A DNA stretch of 64,000 nucleotides, from contig JALSGS010000047.1 of assembly GCA_026982695.1 (NCBI GenBank), forward strand, positions 62,001 through 126,000, read 5' to 3'. The position numbers and the translations under genes are program-made. Positions 44,577-53,579 of this stretch are shown one piece after another. Each line of letters starts with the position of its first letter. Positions within the stretch are counted from its first letter, which is position 1. This stretch comes from Saprospiraceae bacterium. Lineage in GTDB: Bacteria; Bacteroidota; Bacteroidia; Chitinophagales; Saprospiraceae. A model generated the notes under the pieces. That model worked only from the letters and a program-made list of their open reading frames with translations, did not search any database and was not told the DNA's origin.

Positions 44577-45032
44577 TCAGCGCTTTGCCACTGATTTAAT
44601 AGCCGCTTTAATGCGGGTATAGGTGCCACAGCGGCACAAATTGCCATTCATAGCTGCTTCAATTTCTTCATCGGTAGGATGGGGGTTGGCTTTCAGCAAA
44701 GCAGCCGCATTCATGATCTGGCCTGCTTGGCAATAGCCGCACTGAGGTACGTCGTGTTCGATCCAGGCGCGCTGTAAAGGGTGGTCGCCATTTGCCGAAA
44801 GGCCTTCTATCGTCGTGATGGGTTGTGTGCCCACTTGTGAAACGGGTAGGATGCACGAGCGCACGGCTGCGTCGCCCAGATGAATGGTGCAAGCGCCACA
44901 TTGGGCAATGCCACAACCGTACTTGGTGCCTACCAGATTGAGGTGGTCGCGCAGTACCCACAAGATAGGGGTAGAGGGATCGACATCTACTTCGTAGCGC
45001 TTGCCATTGACATTGAGGTGAAACACAGCCAT
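44577..45032 (-). CDS. 2Fe-2S subunit of the IorAB-type molybdenum hydroxylase
   Basis: 151 residues carrying two [2Fe-2S] clusters. The plant-type ferredoxin cluster has Cys40, Cys45, Cys48 and Cys60 ([17 protein letters not shown]...C). The helical second cluster has Cys98, Cys101, Cys133 and Cys135 ([10 protein letters not shown]...CRCGTYTRI). It has no signal of its own and would ride with the Tat-exported large subunit. It is separated from that gene by 49 bases and preceded by a TAACTTTG box at 45068-45075. Confidence 0.93.
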   Translation of the reverse strand: MAVFHLNVNGKRYEVDVDPSTPILWVLRDHLNLVGTKYGCGIAQCGACTIHLGDAAVRSCILPVSQVGTQPITTIEGLSANGDHPLQRAWIEHDVPQCGYCQAGQIMNAAALLKANPHPTDEEIEAAMNGNLCRCGTYTRIKAAIKSVAKR

Positions 45033-45067
45033 GATGATTTCTTTTGGATGGAAGATGGTCGGTGTCT

Positions 45068-45075
45068 CAAAGTTA
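45068..45075 (-). promoter_or_regulatory. Candidate -7 box (TAACTTTG) for the molybdenum hydroxylase operon
   Basis: Minus-strand TAACTTTG matches TAnnTTTG 36 bases upstream of the 2Fe-2S subunit start and would separate this operon from the DadA-like gene. Confidence 0.42.
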
Positions 45076-45143
45076 CACTATGCTATTTAATTGTAATGAA
45101 AATGAAAAAGGTGAGCTGCATCAGCTTAGTGGTGATGATGTCT

Positions 45144-46391
45144 TTAGCCAAAGCGCTCGGGCCGGAAGAGTTCCAAAGGGATGTCGGGTCGTTGTCTGGC
45201 AAGTAGTTGACTGACCAACTTACCAGTAGCTGCTCCCAGGCTAAGGCCAACCATGGCATGACCTGCTGCCACCGTGAGGTTGGGCACTGCTTCGAGCCGC
45301 CCTATGTAGGGTAGCCCATCGGGTGTGCATGGACGAAAGCCGCGCCATATTGGATCTTTCCCCTGCTGAGGCAATGGCAGTTGAGGCAAGTAGGGGCGAA
45401 TAGATGCCATGATACCTTCCACGCGGGGGTAGTTGATGCTGTCGTCAAAGCCAGCCAGCTCGAGTGTGCCGCCAATGCGCAGGTCTTGTCCCATGGGCGT
45501 GATGGCCACTTTGGCCTCCGTTAGGATTAGAGGTAGTTTGGGGCGTTGTGTGGGTTGTTTGAGTGTCACACTGTAGCCCTTGGCACCTTGCATGGGCATG
45601 CACAAGCCCAAAGGGCGCAATAGTTGGCTCGACCAGGCGCCTGCAGCTATCACTACCTCCTCTACTTCAATTGGCTGGTCTTTATCGGTTTGCAAATGCG
45701 TCACACGCCCATTGCGCACGACCAGCTCTTGCACGCAGGTGCCTAACTCGAAGTGCACTCCTTGCTGAGCCAGGTAGTTTTTGAGTTGGCGCATGAGTTG
45801 CGAGGGGTAGAGGTGGGCGTCGTCGGCATAGTAGATGCTGCCACGTACCTTTTCACCCAGAGGGCCTGAATGCGATTCGGTGCGTGCTCGGTCCCATTGC
45901 TCGACTTGCAGACCGAGTTGGGCAGCGGTGTCTGCCAGTGCTATTTCAGTAGCTTCGCCTTTTGGCGTGTGATATACCATGAGCAAGCCATTGGCTTCGA
46001 ACCCGAAATCCATGCTGGGCAGTTGAGCCCATTCGGCATAGAGGGCTTTGCTCAGCAGGTTGAAGTCGCGCAGAACAGGCATGGCCTCGGAAACGCGTGG
46101 CGAGCGGCTGGATCGAAAGAATAGCCATAGCCAGCGGATCAGATCGAAGTCCAAGCGCGGATGGATGTAAAAAGGACTTTTGGCCGAGAGCATCCAGCGC
46201 AATCCCTTGCTAATGACTCCTGGCGAAGCTAAGGGTACAAAGTGACTTGGCGCCACCAGTCCGGCATTGCCAAACGAGCAATTGTCGTCAAGCATGCCGC
46301 GTTCTACGACGCTCACTTCTGCACCTTGTTGGTGCAAGAAATAAGCGGTGGCCAAACCGATGATGCCACCACCAACGATGTGTACTTTCAT
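45144..46391 (-). CDS. FAD-dependent D-amino-acid dehydrogenase (DadA-like)
   Basis: 415 residues of the DAO superfamily. The N-terminal FAD-binding GGGIIGLATAYFLHQQGAEV is intact. SFGNAGLVAPSHFVPLASPG is the characteristic DadA/hydroxyproline-dehydrogenase segment. The C-terminal FRPCTPDGLPYIGRLEAVPN and AAGHAMVGLSLGAATGKLV contact FAD. It oxidises a D-amino acid (D-alanine, D-proline or D-hydroxyproline are family substrates). No racemase, epimerase or hydroxyproline-pathway genes flank it. It lies upstream of the molybdenum hydroxylase on the same strand with a 111-base gap containing a promoter candidate. Confidence 0.88.
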   Translation of the reverse strand: MKVHIVGGGIIGLATAYFLHQQGAEVSVVERGMLDDNCSFGNAGLVAPSHFVPLASPGVISKGLRWMLSAKSPFYIHPRLDFDLIRWLWLFFRSSRSPRVSEAMPVLRDFNLLSKALYAEWAQLPSMDFGFEANGLLMVYHTPKGEATEIALADTAAQLGLQVEQWDRARTESHSGPLGEKVRGSIYYADDAHLYPSQLMRQLKNYLAQQGVHFELGTCVQELVVRNGRVTHLQTDKDQPIEVEEVVIAAGAWSSQLLRPLGLCMPMQGAKGYSVTLKQPTQRPKLPLILTEAKVAITPMGQDLRIGGTLELAGFDDSINYPRVEGIMASIRPYLPQLPLPQQGKDPIWRGFRPCTPDGLPYIGRLEAVPNLTVAAGHAMVGLSLGAATGKLVSQLLARQRPDIPLELFRPERFG

Positions 46392-46527
46392 GGCAAGTTA
46401 TTGATTGGGCTGGGGCCAAAATACGTCCTTACGGGGCATTTGTTGTAGGTGTAAGCAATGAGATTTCTTGCTCGTAGTATAGATTGTCCTACAAGGTTGG
46501 ATTGCTTTTTGTAGCAGCTCGAAAAGT

Positions 46528-46559
46528 GAAAAGGGGCTCCACAATGGAGCACCCTTTTC
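46528..46559 (-). terminator. Terminator after the giant T9SS gene
   Basis: GAAAAGGG-GCTCC (46528-46540) pairs with GGAGC-A-CCCTTTTC (46546-46559), a 13-bp stem with one bulged A and a 5-base loop. On the minus strand the right arm ends in TTTTC followed by another T-rich stretch. It begins 29 bases past the stop codon. Confidence 0.6.
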
Positions 46560-46587
46560 GAAACCACCACCTTTATAAAAGGGAACC

Positions 46588-49500
46588 TTACTGAATCAAG
46601 ACTTTGCCTGAATACCACGTGCCTGATTTGCCCAATGCGCGCAGGTAGTACATGCCTGGGGGTAGTCTGCGACAATCTATTTCCTTACTGTCACTACCTA
46701 TACTTTGAAAGCTCTGCACTTTTAGGCCATAGGCATTGAATAGCTCGAGTGTAGCCATTTGGTCGGGAATGTGAAGCTCTTTGGGAACTAATCGTACGAT
46801 GACTATGTCGGTAGCTGGGTTGGGCATAACGCTCAGTTGTTTGAATTCAGAAGCTGCAGGTGCTTGCTCCACGATCACATTAGTTACCGTATTGGTACGT
46901 ATAGGTGCTTGATTGTCGAAAAAGATAAGGGCACTGTTTTCGATCAAGGCACCTTCTTCGATGTCTTGTCGTGGTTGCACCTGGAATAGTACAAAACCGT
47001 GGCTTTCTGGTTCGTTGGTCGTGCTGTCGGGCATGTTGATGTTGGGGAATTCCCACACCAGTTTTTGCCCTTCCATGTGGAAGGTAAAGGGATGGCTAGC
47101 TAGGCCTAACACCAGGGTTTCGGGCTCAAGCCCTATAGGTAGTTCATCTTCTATGCGCACGTATTTGACGAGTGTGTTGCCTACGTTTTGGAATCGGATC
47201 TTGTAGGTAAGCACTTCATCGCGGCGTATGGGTCCTTCGGGCCACACGAGTATGTCATTGGGGTCGATAGCGCCTACGGCCAGCGCAGTCTCTGTGTAGC
47301 TGTTATTTGCGCTATTACAGTCGTTACCATTAGTTGTAGTGATGTTTGCCGTGGCACTAAGCTGTTGGTTGGCAGCCGTATTAGTGGAGATAGAGTCAGT
47401 CAGGTAGATGGTATTGCGCGTGCCGGGTGGAATGGCTGCAAAAGACCACACGATGCGATCGTTGGCATAGCTGTCCCATGTAGTAGTTGCTTCCTTAATG
47501 ACGATATTGGAATCGAGGGTCAAGGTGAGCGTCACGTCAATGGCAGTATCGGTGCCGACATTGGCATATTGCACGGCCATGAGATTCTCGAAGCCGATGC
47601 GATGCGAGGTAGAAGCTACTTCCACTTCGAGATCGGGATAGGGGCAGGCGGCAGTGAGTGCAAAATCGTTGCCGCAGTAGGTAGATCCCAGCTGGCTTAC
47701 CGTTATTGTATACGAATCGGTAGTACAGGTGCGATTCCAATTGGTTGGTGCTGTAACAGAGACGGTATAGGTGTCAGGTGCCAGGTAGATTTCATAGCTG
47801 CCGGTCGAGTCGGTATAGATCGACAAGTCGCCGGGTTGCATAGAGATCAATACATCGCGGATGCCGGGCTCGTCAGTATCTTGGGTACAGTTGCCATTTT
47901 TGTCGTAGTATACGACGCCGCATACTTTAGATCCGTTGGGCTCTGTAATTGTTTGGCATTCATCTACAGCCATATTTGTAAGTACTTGGGTATAGCCCGA
48001 TGGCCAGATGACGACCAGCGAGTCGATGATGGTAGCATCACCTAATCCAATGAGTGTTTTCATATCGCTTTGGCCGCCGATGCCTCCTCCCGTTTGACTA
48101 CTTACCTGCCGCATTTGCCAGGTGTCGGTGCCATAGATGTTGGCTTTGACCTTGATGATGGCACCAATACCATTATTATTGGAGATGTTGCCATCAAGTA
48201 CGATACAAGCTTTACTGTAGCATTGCCCACGGCTGTTGGCAAATAGGAAGTTGGCCTCGTCTGCACGATTGGCGACGAACAGGTCGTAGTCCAGGTCGTT
48301 GTCGTAGTCTACCCAAGCAACGCCCATCGATTCGCCACCTTGATCGGTGAGGGGACCGTATACTCGGGTAAAGGTGCCATCGCCATTATTGGCATACAGG
48401 AAGTTGTTGTAGCCACCGTTATTGGCGACGTACAGGTCGAGATCTCCGTCATTGTCATAGTCGGCCCAGGCCGAGCCATGAGAGTGGCCACCGTCGTTGA
48501 CGATGTCGCCTGAGGTGACTTTGGTGAATGTGCCATCACCGTTATTGCGGTACAGGAAGTTGTCTTGGTCACCTGAATTGGCGACGAACAAGTCGAGGTC
48601 GCCGTCGTTGTCGTAGTCTCCCCAAGAAGCACCTACTGAGTTGCCCCCATCGTTGACAATGTCTCCAGCGTTGATCTTGAGGAATCGCCCCCCTCCGATG
48701 TTTTTGTACAAGCTATTGTCTTGATCATTGGTATTGCATACAAATAGGTCGATGAGCCCATCGTTGTTGTAATCCCCCCAGGCACCTGCTGTAGAAAATG
48801 ATGCTTCGAGAATGATGGCATTATCAGTTACAGCAGTAAAGGTACCATCGCCGTTGTTGCGATACAAGTGGTTGAACTTGGTGGGAAAGTACTCTGCGAC
48901 GAACAAGTCGAGGTCGCCATCGTTGTCGTAGTCGGCCCAAGCGGCACCGTGGGCGTAGTCCTTGTCGTTGACTGCAGGATCATTTTGGATACTGGTAAAG
49001 GTGCCATCTCCATTATTACGGTACAAAAAGTTGCCATAGCCGATATTGTTGGCGACGAACAGGTCGAGGTCGCCATCGTTATCGTAGTCTCCCCAAGCTG
49101 CTGCCAGTGAGCTGGCTACATCTGTAGCAATGTTGCCTGATGTAACAAGCGAGAAGGTACCATCTCCATTGTTTTTGTACAATTGGTTAGGCTGGTTTTC
49201 GTCTCTGGTTGTGACAAACAGATCGACATAGCCATCGTTGTTGTAGTCGCCCCAGGCTGCTGCCCAGTTGTCGTAGGTGTGATCCATGCCAACGCCAGAT
49301 ATTTGGGTGAAGACAGCATTGAGGTCGAATTCTATGGCAAGGGTAGGCAATGAATCGCCACATGCGCGTTTAGAAGCGATGTCGAAACGTATGGTTTGCC
49401 CAGGTTCGAAGCCACTTTCCAGATTAATAATAAATTTCATGCGTAGCTGGTTGGCACTGGTGTTGGTAATGCCAGGTAGCCCCGTTTGGGCTACGGTGCT

Positions 49501-52500
49501 GTCTATTTGTTCTGTATTGTACACGAATACGTTACTCGATTGCGTAGGGTCTGGACGCGATGCGTAGCTATTAGAGAGTGGGTATTTGACTTGCGTACTG
49601 CCACTTTCAATGGTGATGGTGGGTGAACCACTGCGTTCGGGCATGGTTGCGTAAATCATGATATCAGTTACCGTACCCAATTTGGAAGACAACAGCTCCC
49701 CTTCTAATTCGATGCGGCTCGAGCAGCTACTGTCTACGGGAGCAGCACTCAAGAATCGCATTTGGAGCTGTGTGGGTTGAGGCTCTACATACAGATAGGT
49801 GCTGTCGTAAGGGCAAGGCCAAATAGTGAGGTTGGTGGGATAGCCGTCACAGCCATAGCCCGAGTAAATTTTTAAGGAGTCTGCAGCACAAGAGTTGAAC
49901 GTAGCCGTGATGCGATAGCTCTTGCTGCTATTCTTGTCTATTTGTCCTAACTGGTAAAAACCGCCGTTTTGTGCACTTAAAGTAGTATTGGTACTCAGGT
50001 CGAACACTTCGCTGATGTTCATCGCACCATTGGGTGCTATGGGGAAGATCCATGCATTAGGTGCATCACTTGATGTGCTATTTTGTACGTTGATATCCCA
50101 GCTTACAGTAATGCCAGTTCCTTCTTGAGTAGTTTGGCTAGGAGAGACCGTTACACTGGCTGGCTTGTATTTGAGGTAGTCGGGCGAAGAGCTGTACTCT
50201 GCTGTGAGATTTCCACCTAAGCGATCTGCCTCCTGGAACTTGAAGTACCAATACATGGGTAGCTGGGAAGTGCTGGCAGTACATTCAGGATCTACTTCCA
50301 CTTTGATTTTTCCGTGAAAGCCGTCGTCAGAGTAGTTGATACTGCCTCCATTGGCCACGTAATAGGCCGAGAGGTCGAAAATGTATTCTTGTCCATTGAT
50401 GGTCGTGGGCGTGATGCTTGCGGATTCTGTGACTGTAGCATTGGTGTACTTGGTGCGGTACTGAATCATGGTGGCCGATACGTAGTCGTAGCCATCGGGA
50501 ATGACTACCCGGACTTGCTTGGTGTACCCCCAGTTGCGGTACTCGTAGGGGAAATAGTCACCACCGCCATAGTTGGTACAGCAGTCGCCAATGCTGAGGT
50601 AGAACCCCTGTTCAATGTTTCTAGTACACGTCTTTATGTTGTAATTCCGACCAGTATAATTGAGCCAATAATAGCCAATGAGTGTAAAGTTGCCATTCCA
50701 GTCGTTGCATTGATAGGCGGTGCCATTGGCAGTAGGGCTGACGTAAAAATCGTTAGTGATGGTGGCTTGATCAATCATGCCACCTGGATTGGACGATACT
50801 TTGTAGTAAGCAGTGAGTACGATCTGGTCGCCCTCTTCCAATACTAAGCCACTAAAATTGGAGCAACCAGCAGCTACCAGGCTGGCAGGGCTAAGGTCGA
50901 AATCAACTGTGAGCGTGCCACCGGAGAGTGAAGTGCTGATAGGTACTAAGGAACAGGTATATACACTATTTGTAGCAGCTTTAGTGATTTGAACATTTGC
51001 ATAAAGCGCTGTGATATAGTCGCCATAGGGCACATAAGAGGTGGCGTAGGCATATGACCAAGATGGATAGGAAGAAGAAGTTTTGATCGTGCCGGAAAAG
51101 ATAGTTTTAAAGGTATCGCTTACCATTATGCGATTGAGCTTGATCTTGTCCGTATCTAGAGTGCCCGCACTGTCCGGTAAGCCATCCTGGTCGTTGTCGG
51201 GTTCTCCTACGCTAGTACGTGTTACTGTAAAGCTTTCGAATACAAGTCCTTCCGTGCAAATTCCTGGGCAATGCAGGTAAGTAGTGGCTGTTTCCAAACA
51301 AGTCAGTGGAATTTTGGAGTCGTCGGGGCAGGAACTGTCCATGACATAGTTGAGCGTCATGCCCACTGTGGCTGATCCGTCACTTGCTTGCGTACAGTCT
51401 AAGGTAAGTTTGAGTTGAATTTCAGATCGCTGTAGGGTAGAGAATGGAATCGGTAGGTCATAAGTAGCAATGAGTTGGTTAGTGCTGGTATTGTAACTGA
51501 CAGATGATGCTGTCCATTCGGTAGTGCCATTAAAGAATTTGAGGTCACCGGTATTGCCATTGTACATTAATCCTGTTGGCAGATCAAAAACCAGCTCAAA
51601 GTACGGATTGGTGCCTTCTGGCAAATCAAATGCAGCCGATGAAATGATGTAATTGTACAAACCCGTTTGGCCATCAGATAGGTCGGATGGGGATTCGGCA
51701 AAAATGGTGAACCCTTTTTCTTCGAGATGTTGCCCTTTGCCGCTATCGGAATAGCTATTTGAGCCACACATATCGGTATAAGACAGGCTGTATTTCCAAC
51801 CCAAGAGATCTATGTCGCTACAAGGAATAGTACTGCACGTGTAACTGTCCCATTTAAGTGTGACAGTGGACCCTGGCTGGATGTTGTCGGGGAGCGTCAC
51901 CGTAAAACTGCCAATAGGATTGCTGCCCAAGCAGCTGTGTGCATAAGTTGTAGAGGTGCTGGTGGGCGTGAGGGAGTTGTAGCTACTACCGTCGATGCTA
52001 TATTGGATGCTGGCTTCATCGATGCGCGAGTAAGGATCGGTACCCAGTTGGCTGATGGTGACCGAGACATTATTGGCAGGACCTGTGCCGTTATTGGTGA
52101 TTGTAAGCTGCTGCACGTCGGCAGTACCAGGCAAACAGGTGTTGAACGATGGAGTGGCAGAAATGGCCAAATTAGGGGGGTATAGGCTCACCGAAGTGTA
52201 GGGATACTTTTTGTTACTGCCTCGTGTTTGCCCGTCGCAGCCCCAAAACGCTTGTAAGGTGGACTGCGTACTGCTACAGCCTACTACTGTAATGGTTTCC
52301 GTGACGGTGATCGACTCGTTTTGTTCAAAGAGTCCATCTCCATCACCTATAGTAGTGAAATCTGCGCTTGAAAAGGTAATCTCGCCCGTGCTGCTGTTGA
52401 GGGAGCCTTTGTCTGTAGCAATTAGGTCGAGGTAGTTGCTGTCATAGGTGTCTTTGAGCACGAAGCTGCTTAGGCTGCCATAGCCGCCATTTACGATGGT

Positions 52501-53055
52501 AACTGTGCGCGTAAAGGTTTGCCCTACATATACATAGGCAGTAGATGGGCTAAAGTCGGTAATGGTCAGGGCTGGGTAGAGGATGTTGTATGCACTTGTC
52601 TGGGCGGTGTCACTTGTGGTGTTGTAATACAAAATTAGTGTATTTCGAAATACATTGCCGGCATCGAGCCAGGCCAAGGCGTCGAAACCTGCTTCGATGG
52701 TTACATCAAAACTAATGCTTTGACCATCAGGCACATCATCTATGCTGAAGGTTACATTTTCTGGGTTGGAAACACTGAGCTCTTGTACGTTGAAAGCAGA
52801 GCTTTCGCTCAAACTTCCTGTTACATAGGTGATGCCCTGAGGTAGCTGCATGTTGAGGCTTACATTCGAAAGTGTATTGCCTGTCTGATTGGTGAAGTTA
52901 ATAGAGGCCGTTTTTCCCGTTTGGCATACTTCTAACTCAGCAGGCACGGAATTGTTCCAGCTAATTTGGCTGACACCTTTTAGCGATGCGAGTAACCCCA
53001 TAAAAGCTACTACGGCTATGCGGGGTAAATAGGTGTGTAGTAATCCTTTTAGCAT
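46588..53055 (-). CDS. Giant exported T9SS cargo with FG-GAP repeats and an ASPIC/UnbV domain
   Basis: 2155 residues, the longest gene in the window. A signal peptide (about residues 1-30) leads to ~1230 residues of repeated DUF11-like beta domains. Seven FG-GAP/VCBS repeats (about 1265-1605) each contain a W-x-D-Y-x-N-D-G-x-x-D-L-F/Y calcium-loop pattern and mostly an NNGDGTF end. An ASPIC/UnbV-like segment follows (NNNGIGAIIKVKANIYGTD), then a carboxypeptidase-regulatory or SdrD-B-like domain (VVYYDKNGNCTQDTDEPGI), CARDB- and DUF7619-like domains (GAIDPNDILVWPEGPI) and a terminal Por/T9SS type A domain (LSVMPNPATDIVIVRLV...LPPGMYYLRALG). It is probably attached to the surface and could act in adhesion; no enzymatic motif is seen. 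Confidence 0.92.
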   Translation of the reverse strand: MLKGLLHTYLPRIAVVAFMGLLASLKGVSQISWNNSVPAELEVCQTGKTASINFTNQTGNTLSNVSLNMQLPQGITYVTGSLSESSAFNVQELSVSNPENVTFSIDDVPDGQSISFDVTIEAGFDALAWLDAGNVFRNTLILYYNTTSDTAQTSAYNILYPALTITDFSPSTAYVYVGQTFTRTVTIVNGGYGSLSSFVLKDTYDSNYLDLIATDKGSLNSSTGEITFSSADFTTIGDGDGLFEQNESITVTETITVVGCSSTQSTLQAFWGCDGQTRGSNKKYPYTSVSLYPPNLAISATPSFNTCLPGTADVQQLTITNNGTGPANNVSVTISQLGTDPYSRIDEASIQYSIDGSSYNSLTPTSTSTTYAHSCLGSNPIGSFTVTLPDNIQPGSTVTLKWDSYTCSTIPCSDIDLLGWKYSLSYTDMCGSNSYSDSGKGQHLEEKGFTIFAESPSDLSDGQTGLYNYIISSAAFDLPEGTNPYFELVFDLPTGLMYNGNTGDLKFFNGTTEWTASSVSYNTSTNQLIATYDLPIPFSTLQRSEIQLKLTLDCTQASDGSATVGMTLNYVMDSSCPDDSKIPLTCLETATTYLHCPGICTEGLVFESFTVTRTSVGEPDNDQDGLPDSAGTLDTDKIKLNRIMVSDTFKTIFSGTIKTSSSYPSWSYAYATSYVPYGDYITALYANVQITKAATNSVYTCSLVPISTSLSGGTLTVDFDLSPASLVAAGCSNFSGLVLEEGDQIVLTAYYKVSSNPGGMIDQATITNDFYVSPTANGTAYQCNDWNGNFTLIGYYWLNYTGRNYNIKTCTRNIEQGFYLSIGDCCTNYGGGDYFPYEYRNWGYTKQVRVVIPDGYDYVSATMIQYRTKYTNATVTESASITPTTINGQEYIFDLSAYYVANGGSINYSDDGFHGKIKVEVDPECTASTSQLPMYWYFKFQEADRLGGNLTAEYSSSPDYLKYKPASVTVSPSQTTQEGTGITVSWDINVQNSTSSDAPNAWIFPIAPNGAMNISEVFDLSTNTTLSAQNGGFYQLGQIDKNSSKSYRITATFNSCAADSLKIYSGYGCDGYPTNLTIWPCPYDSTYLYVEPQPTQLQMRFLSAAPVDSSCSSRIELEGELLSSKLGTVTDIMIYATMPERSGSPTITIESGSTQVKYPLSNSYASRPDPTQSSNVFVYNTEQIDSTVAQTGLPGITNTSANQLRMKFIINLESGFEPGQTIRFDIASKRACGDSLPTLAIEFDLNAVFTQISGVGMDHTYDNWAAAWGDYNNDGYVDLFVTTRDENQPNQLYKNNGDGTFSLVTSGNIATDVASSLAAAWGDYDNDGDLDLFVANNIGYGNFLYRNNGDGTFTSIQNDPAVNDKDYAHGAAWADYDNDGDLDLFVAEYFPTKFNHLYRNNGDGTFTAVTDNAIILEASFSTAGAWGDYNNDGLIDLFVCNTNDQDNSLYKNIGGGRFLKINAGDIVNDGGNSVGASWGDYDNDGDLDLFVANSGDQDNFLYRNNGDGTFTKVTSGDIVNDGGHSHGSAWADYDNDGDLDLYVANNGGYNNFLYANNGDGTFTRVYGPLTDQGGESMGVAWVDYDNDLDYDLFVANRADEANFLFANSRGQCYSKACIVLDGNISNNNGIGAIIKVKANIYGTDTWQMRQVSSQTGGGIGGQSDMKTLIGLGDATIIDSLVVIWPSGYTQVLTNMAVDECQTITEPNGSKVCGVVYYDKNGNCTQDTDEPGIRDVLISMQPGDLSIYTDSTGSYEIYLAPDTYTVSVTAPTNWNRTCTTDSYTITVSQLGSTYCGNDFALTAACPYPDLEVEVASTSHRIGFENLMAVQYANVGTDTAIDVTLTLTLDSNIVIKEATTTWDSYANDRIVWSFAAIPPGTRNTIYLTDSISTNTAANQQLSATANITTTNGNDCNSANNSYTETALAVGAIDPNDILVWPEGPIRRDEVLTYKIRFQNVGNTLVKYVRIEDELPIGLEPETLVLGLASHPFTFHMEGQKLVWEFPNINMPDSTTNEPESHGFVLFQVQPRQDIEEGALIENSALIFFDNQAPIRTNTVTNVIVEQAPAASEFKQLSVMPNPATDIVIVRLVPKELHIPDQMATLELFNAYGLKVQSFQSIGSDSKEIDCRRLPPGMYYLRALGKSGTWYSGKVLIQ
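48240..49265 (-). repeat. Seven tandem FG-GAP-encoding repeats, 153-159 bp each
   Basis: The codon for the conserved Trp of each unit falls at about 49253, 49094, 48938, 48779, 48623, 48467 and 48314, so the units are 159, 156, 159, 156, 156 and 153 bp apart. DNA similarity is high enough (for example GCCATCGTTGTTGTAGTC against GCCATCGTTGTCGTAGTC) for recombination to add or remove units in frame. Confidence 0.85.
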
Positions 53056-53197
53056 AGTACCATTTAAATTTCTGACTGTTCACACTGAATTTTCGAGGTG
53101 CTATGCTAAGAGCAGAAAAAGGGCCTTTTCACTTTGCACTTATCATCAGCTTTTTATGTGTGGATTGTAGTGTTATGTGTTCCCTTAATGGAGTGTA

Positions 53198-53212
53198 GTC
53201 CCATTTTGGGAC
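53198..53212. promoter_or_regulatory. 15-base palindrome upstream of the giant T9SS gene
   Basis: GTCCCA-TTT-TGGGAC is a perfect dyad 143 bases upstream of the T9SS gene start, in the 227-base gap that also holds the cytochrome operon terminator. It could be an operator or just a small hairpin. Confidence 0.25.
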
Positions 53213-53231
53213 GAGGTGGAATGCAATAGAA

Positions 53232-53258
53232 AGCCCCATCCTCGTCCAGGATGGGGCT
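53232..53258 (-). terminator. Strong terminator of the cytochrome-porin operon
   Basis: AGCCCCATCCT (53232-53242) and AGGATGGGGCT (53248-53258) form a perfect 11-bp GC-rich stem with a 5-base loop. On the minus strand it is followed by TTTCTATT. It starts 25 bases past the stop of the small cytochrome gene. Confidence 0.8.
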
Positions 53259-53282
53259 AAGATTAACCGGCTTTTCGTACAG

Positions 53283-53546
53283 TCAATTACTGCTTTTCAA
53301 GAACTCTACGATTTTGTCTCTTTCTTCTTTGCTTAGATGCCCAGTGAGGCGCATATGTGTACCCACTGCTTCCCACTCTCTGTCGGAGAAGTCGGTAGAT
53401 GGAGGCGCGTTGTGGCACCGCACACAGTTCTCGCCCCAAAGCTGTGCACCCGTAATGGTAGCCATTCGCGTAGAGGAACAACTATTCAGTAAGGTTATGG
53501 CTAATACAAGGCTTATAAAAATAGAAACTATGTGTATTTTTTTCAT
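53283..53546 (-). CDS. Small monohaem cytochrome c lipoprotein
   Basis: 87 residues from the ATG at 53546. The N-terminal signal ends in a lipobox-like LLNSCSS (Cys23), so it is probably a lipoprotein on the periplasmic face of a membrane. One haem motif, CVRCH (Cys41, Cys44, His45), follows. A likely axial Met is in VGTHMRLTG. It is the last gene of a three-gene run (cytochrome, porin, cytochrome) with 33 bases to the porin gene and a strong terminator after it. Electron transfer is the expected role; the partner is unknown. Confidence 0.85.
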   Translation of the reverse strand: MKKIHIVSIFISLVLAITLLNSCSSTRMATITGAQLWGENCVRCHNAPPSTDFSDREWEAVGTHMRLTGHLSKEERDKIVEFLKSSN

Positions 53547-53579
53547 AATAAGTGGCTTTTGATTAATAAACACGAGTGC

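Noticed and set aside
47188-48045. 285-residue open frame on the plus strand
   Set aside because: Antisense to the T9SS gene; the Gly/Val/Ile-rich sequence is the complement of its beta-rich coding and has no start or family features.
48240-49265. Regular ~156-base repeats that might look like a CRISPR or satellite
   Set aside because: Units are far too long, are in frame, and encode FG-GAP protein repeats.
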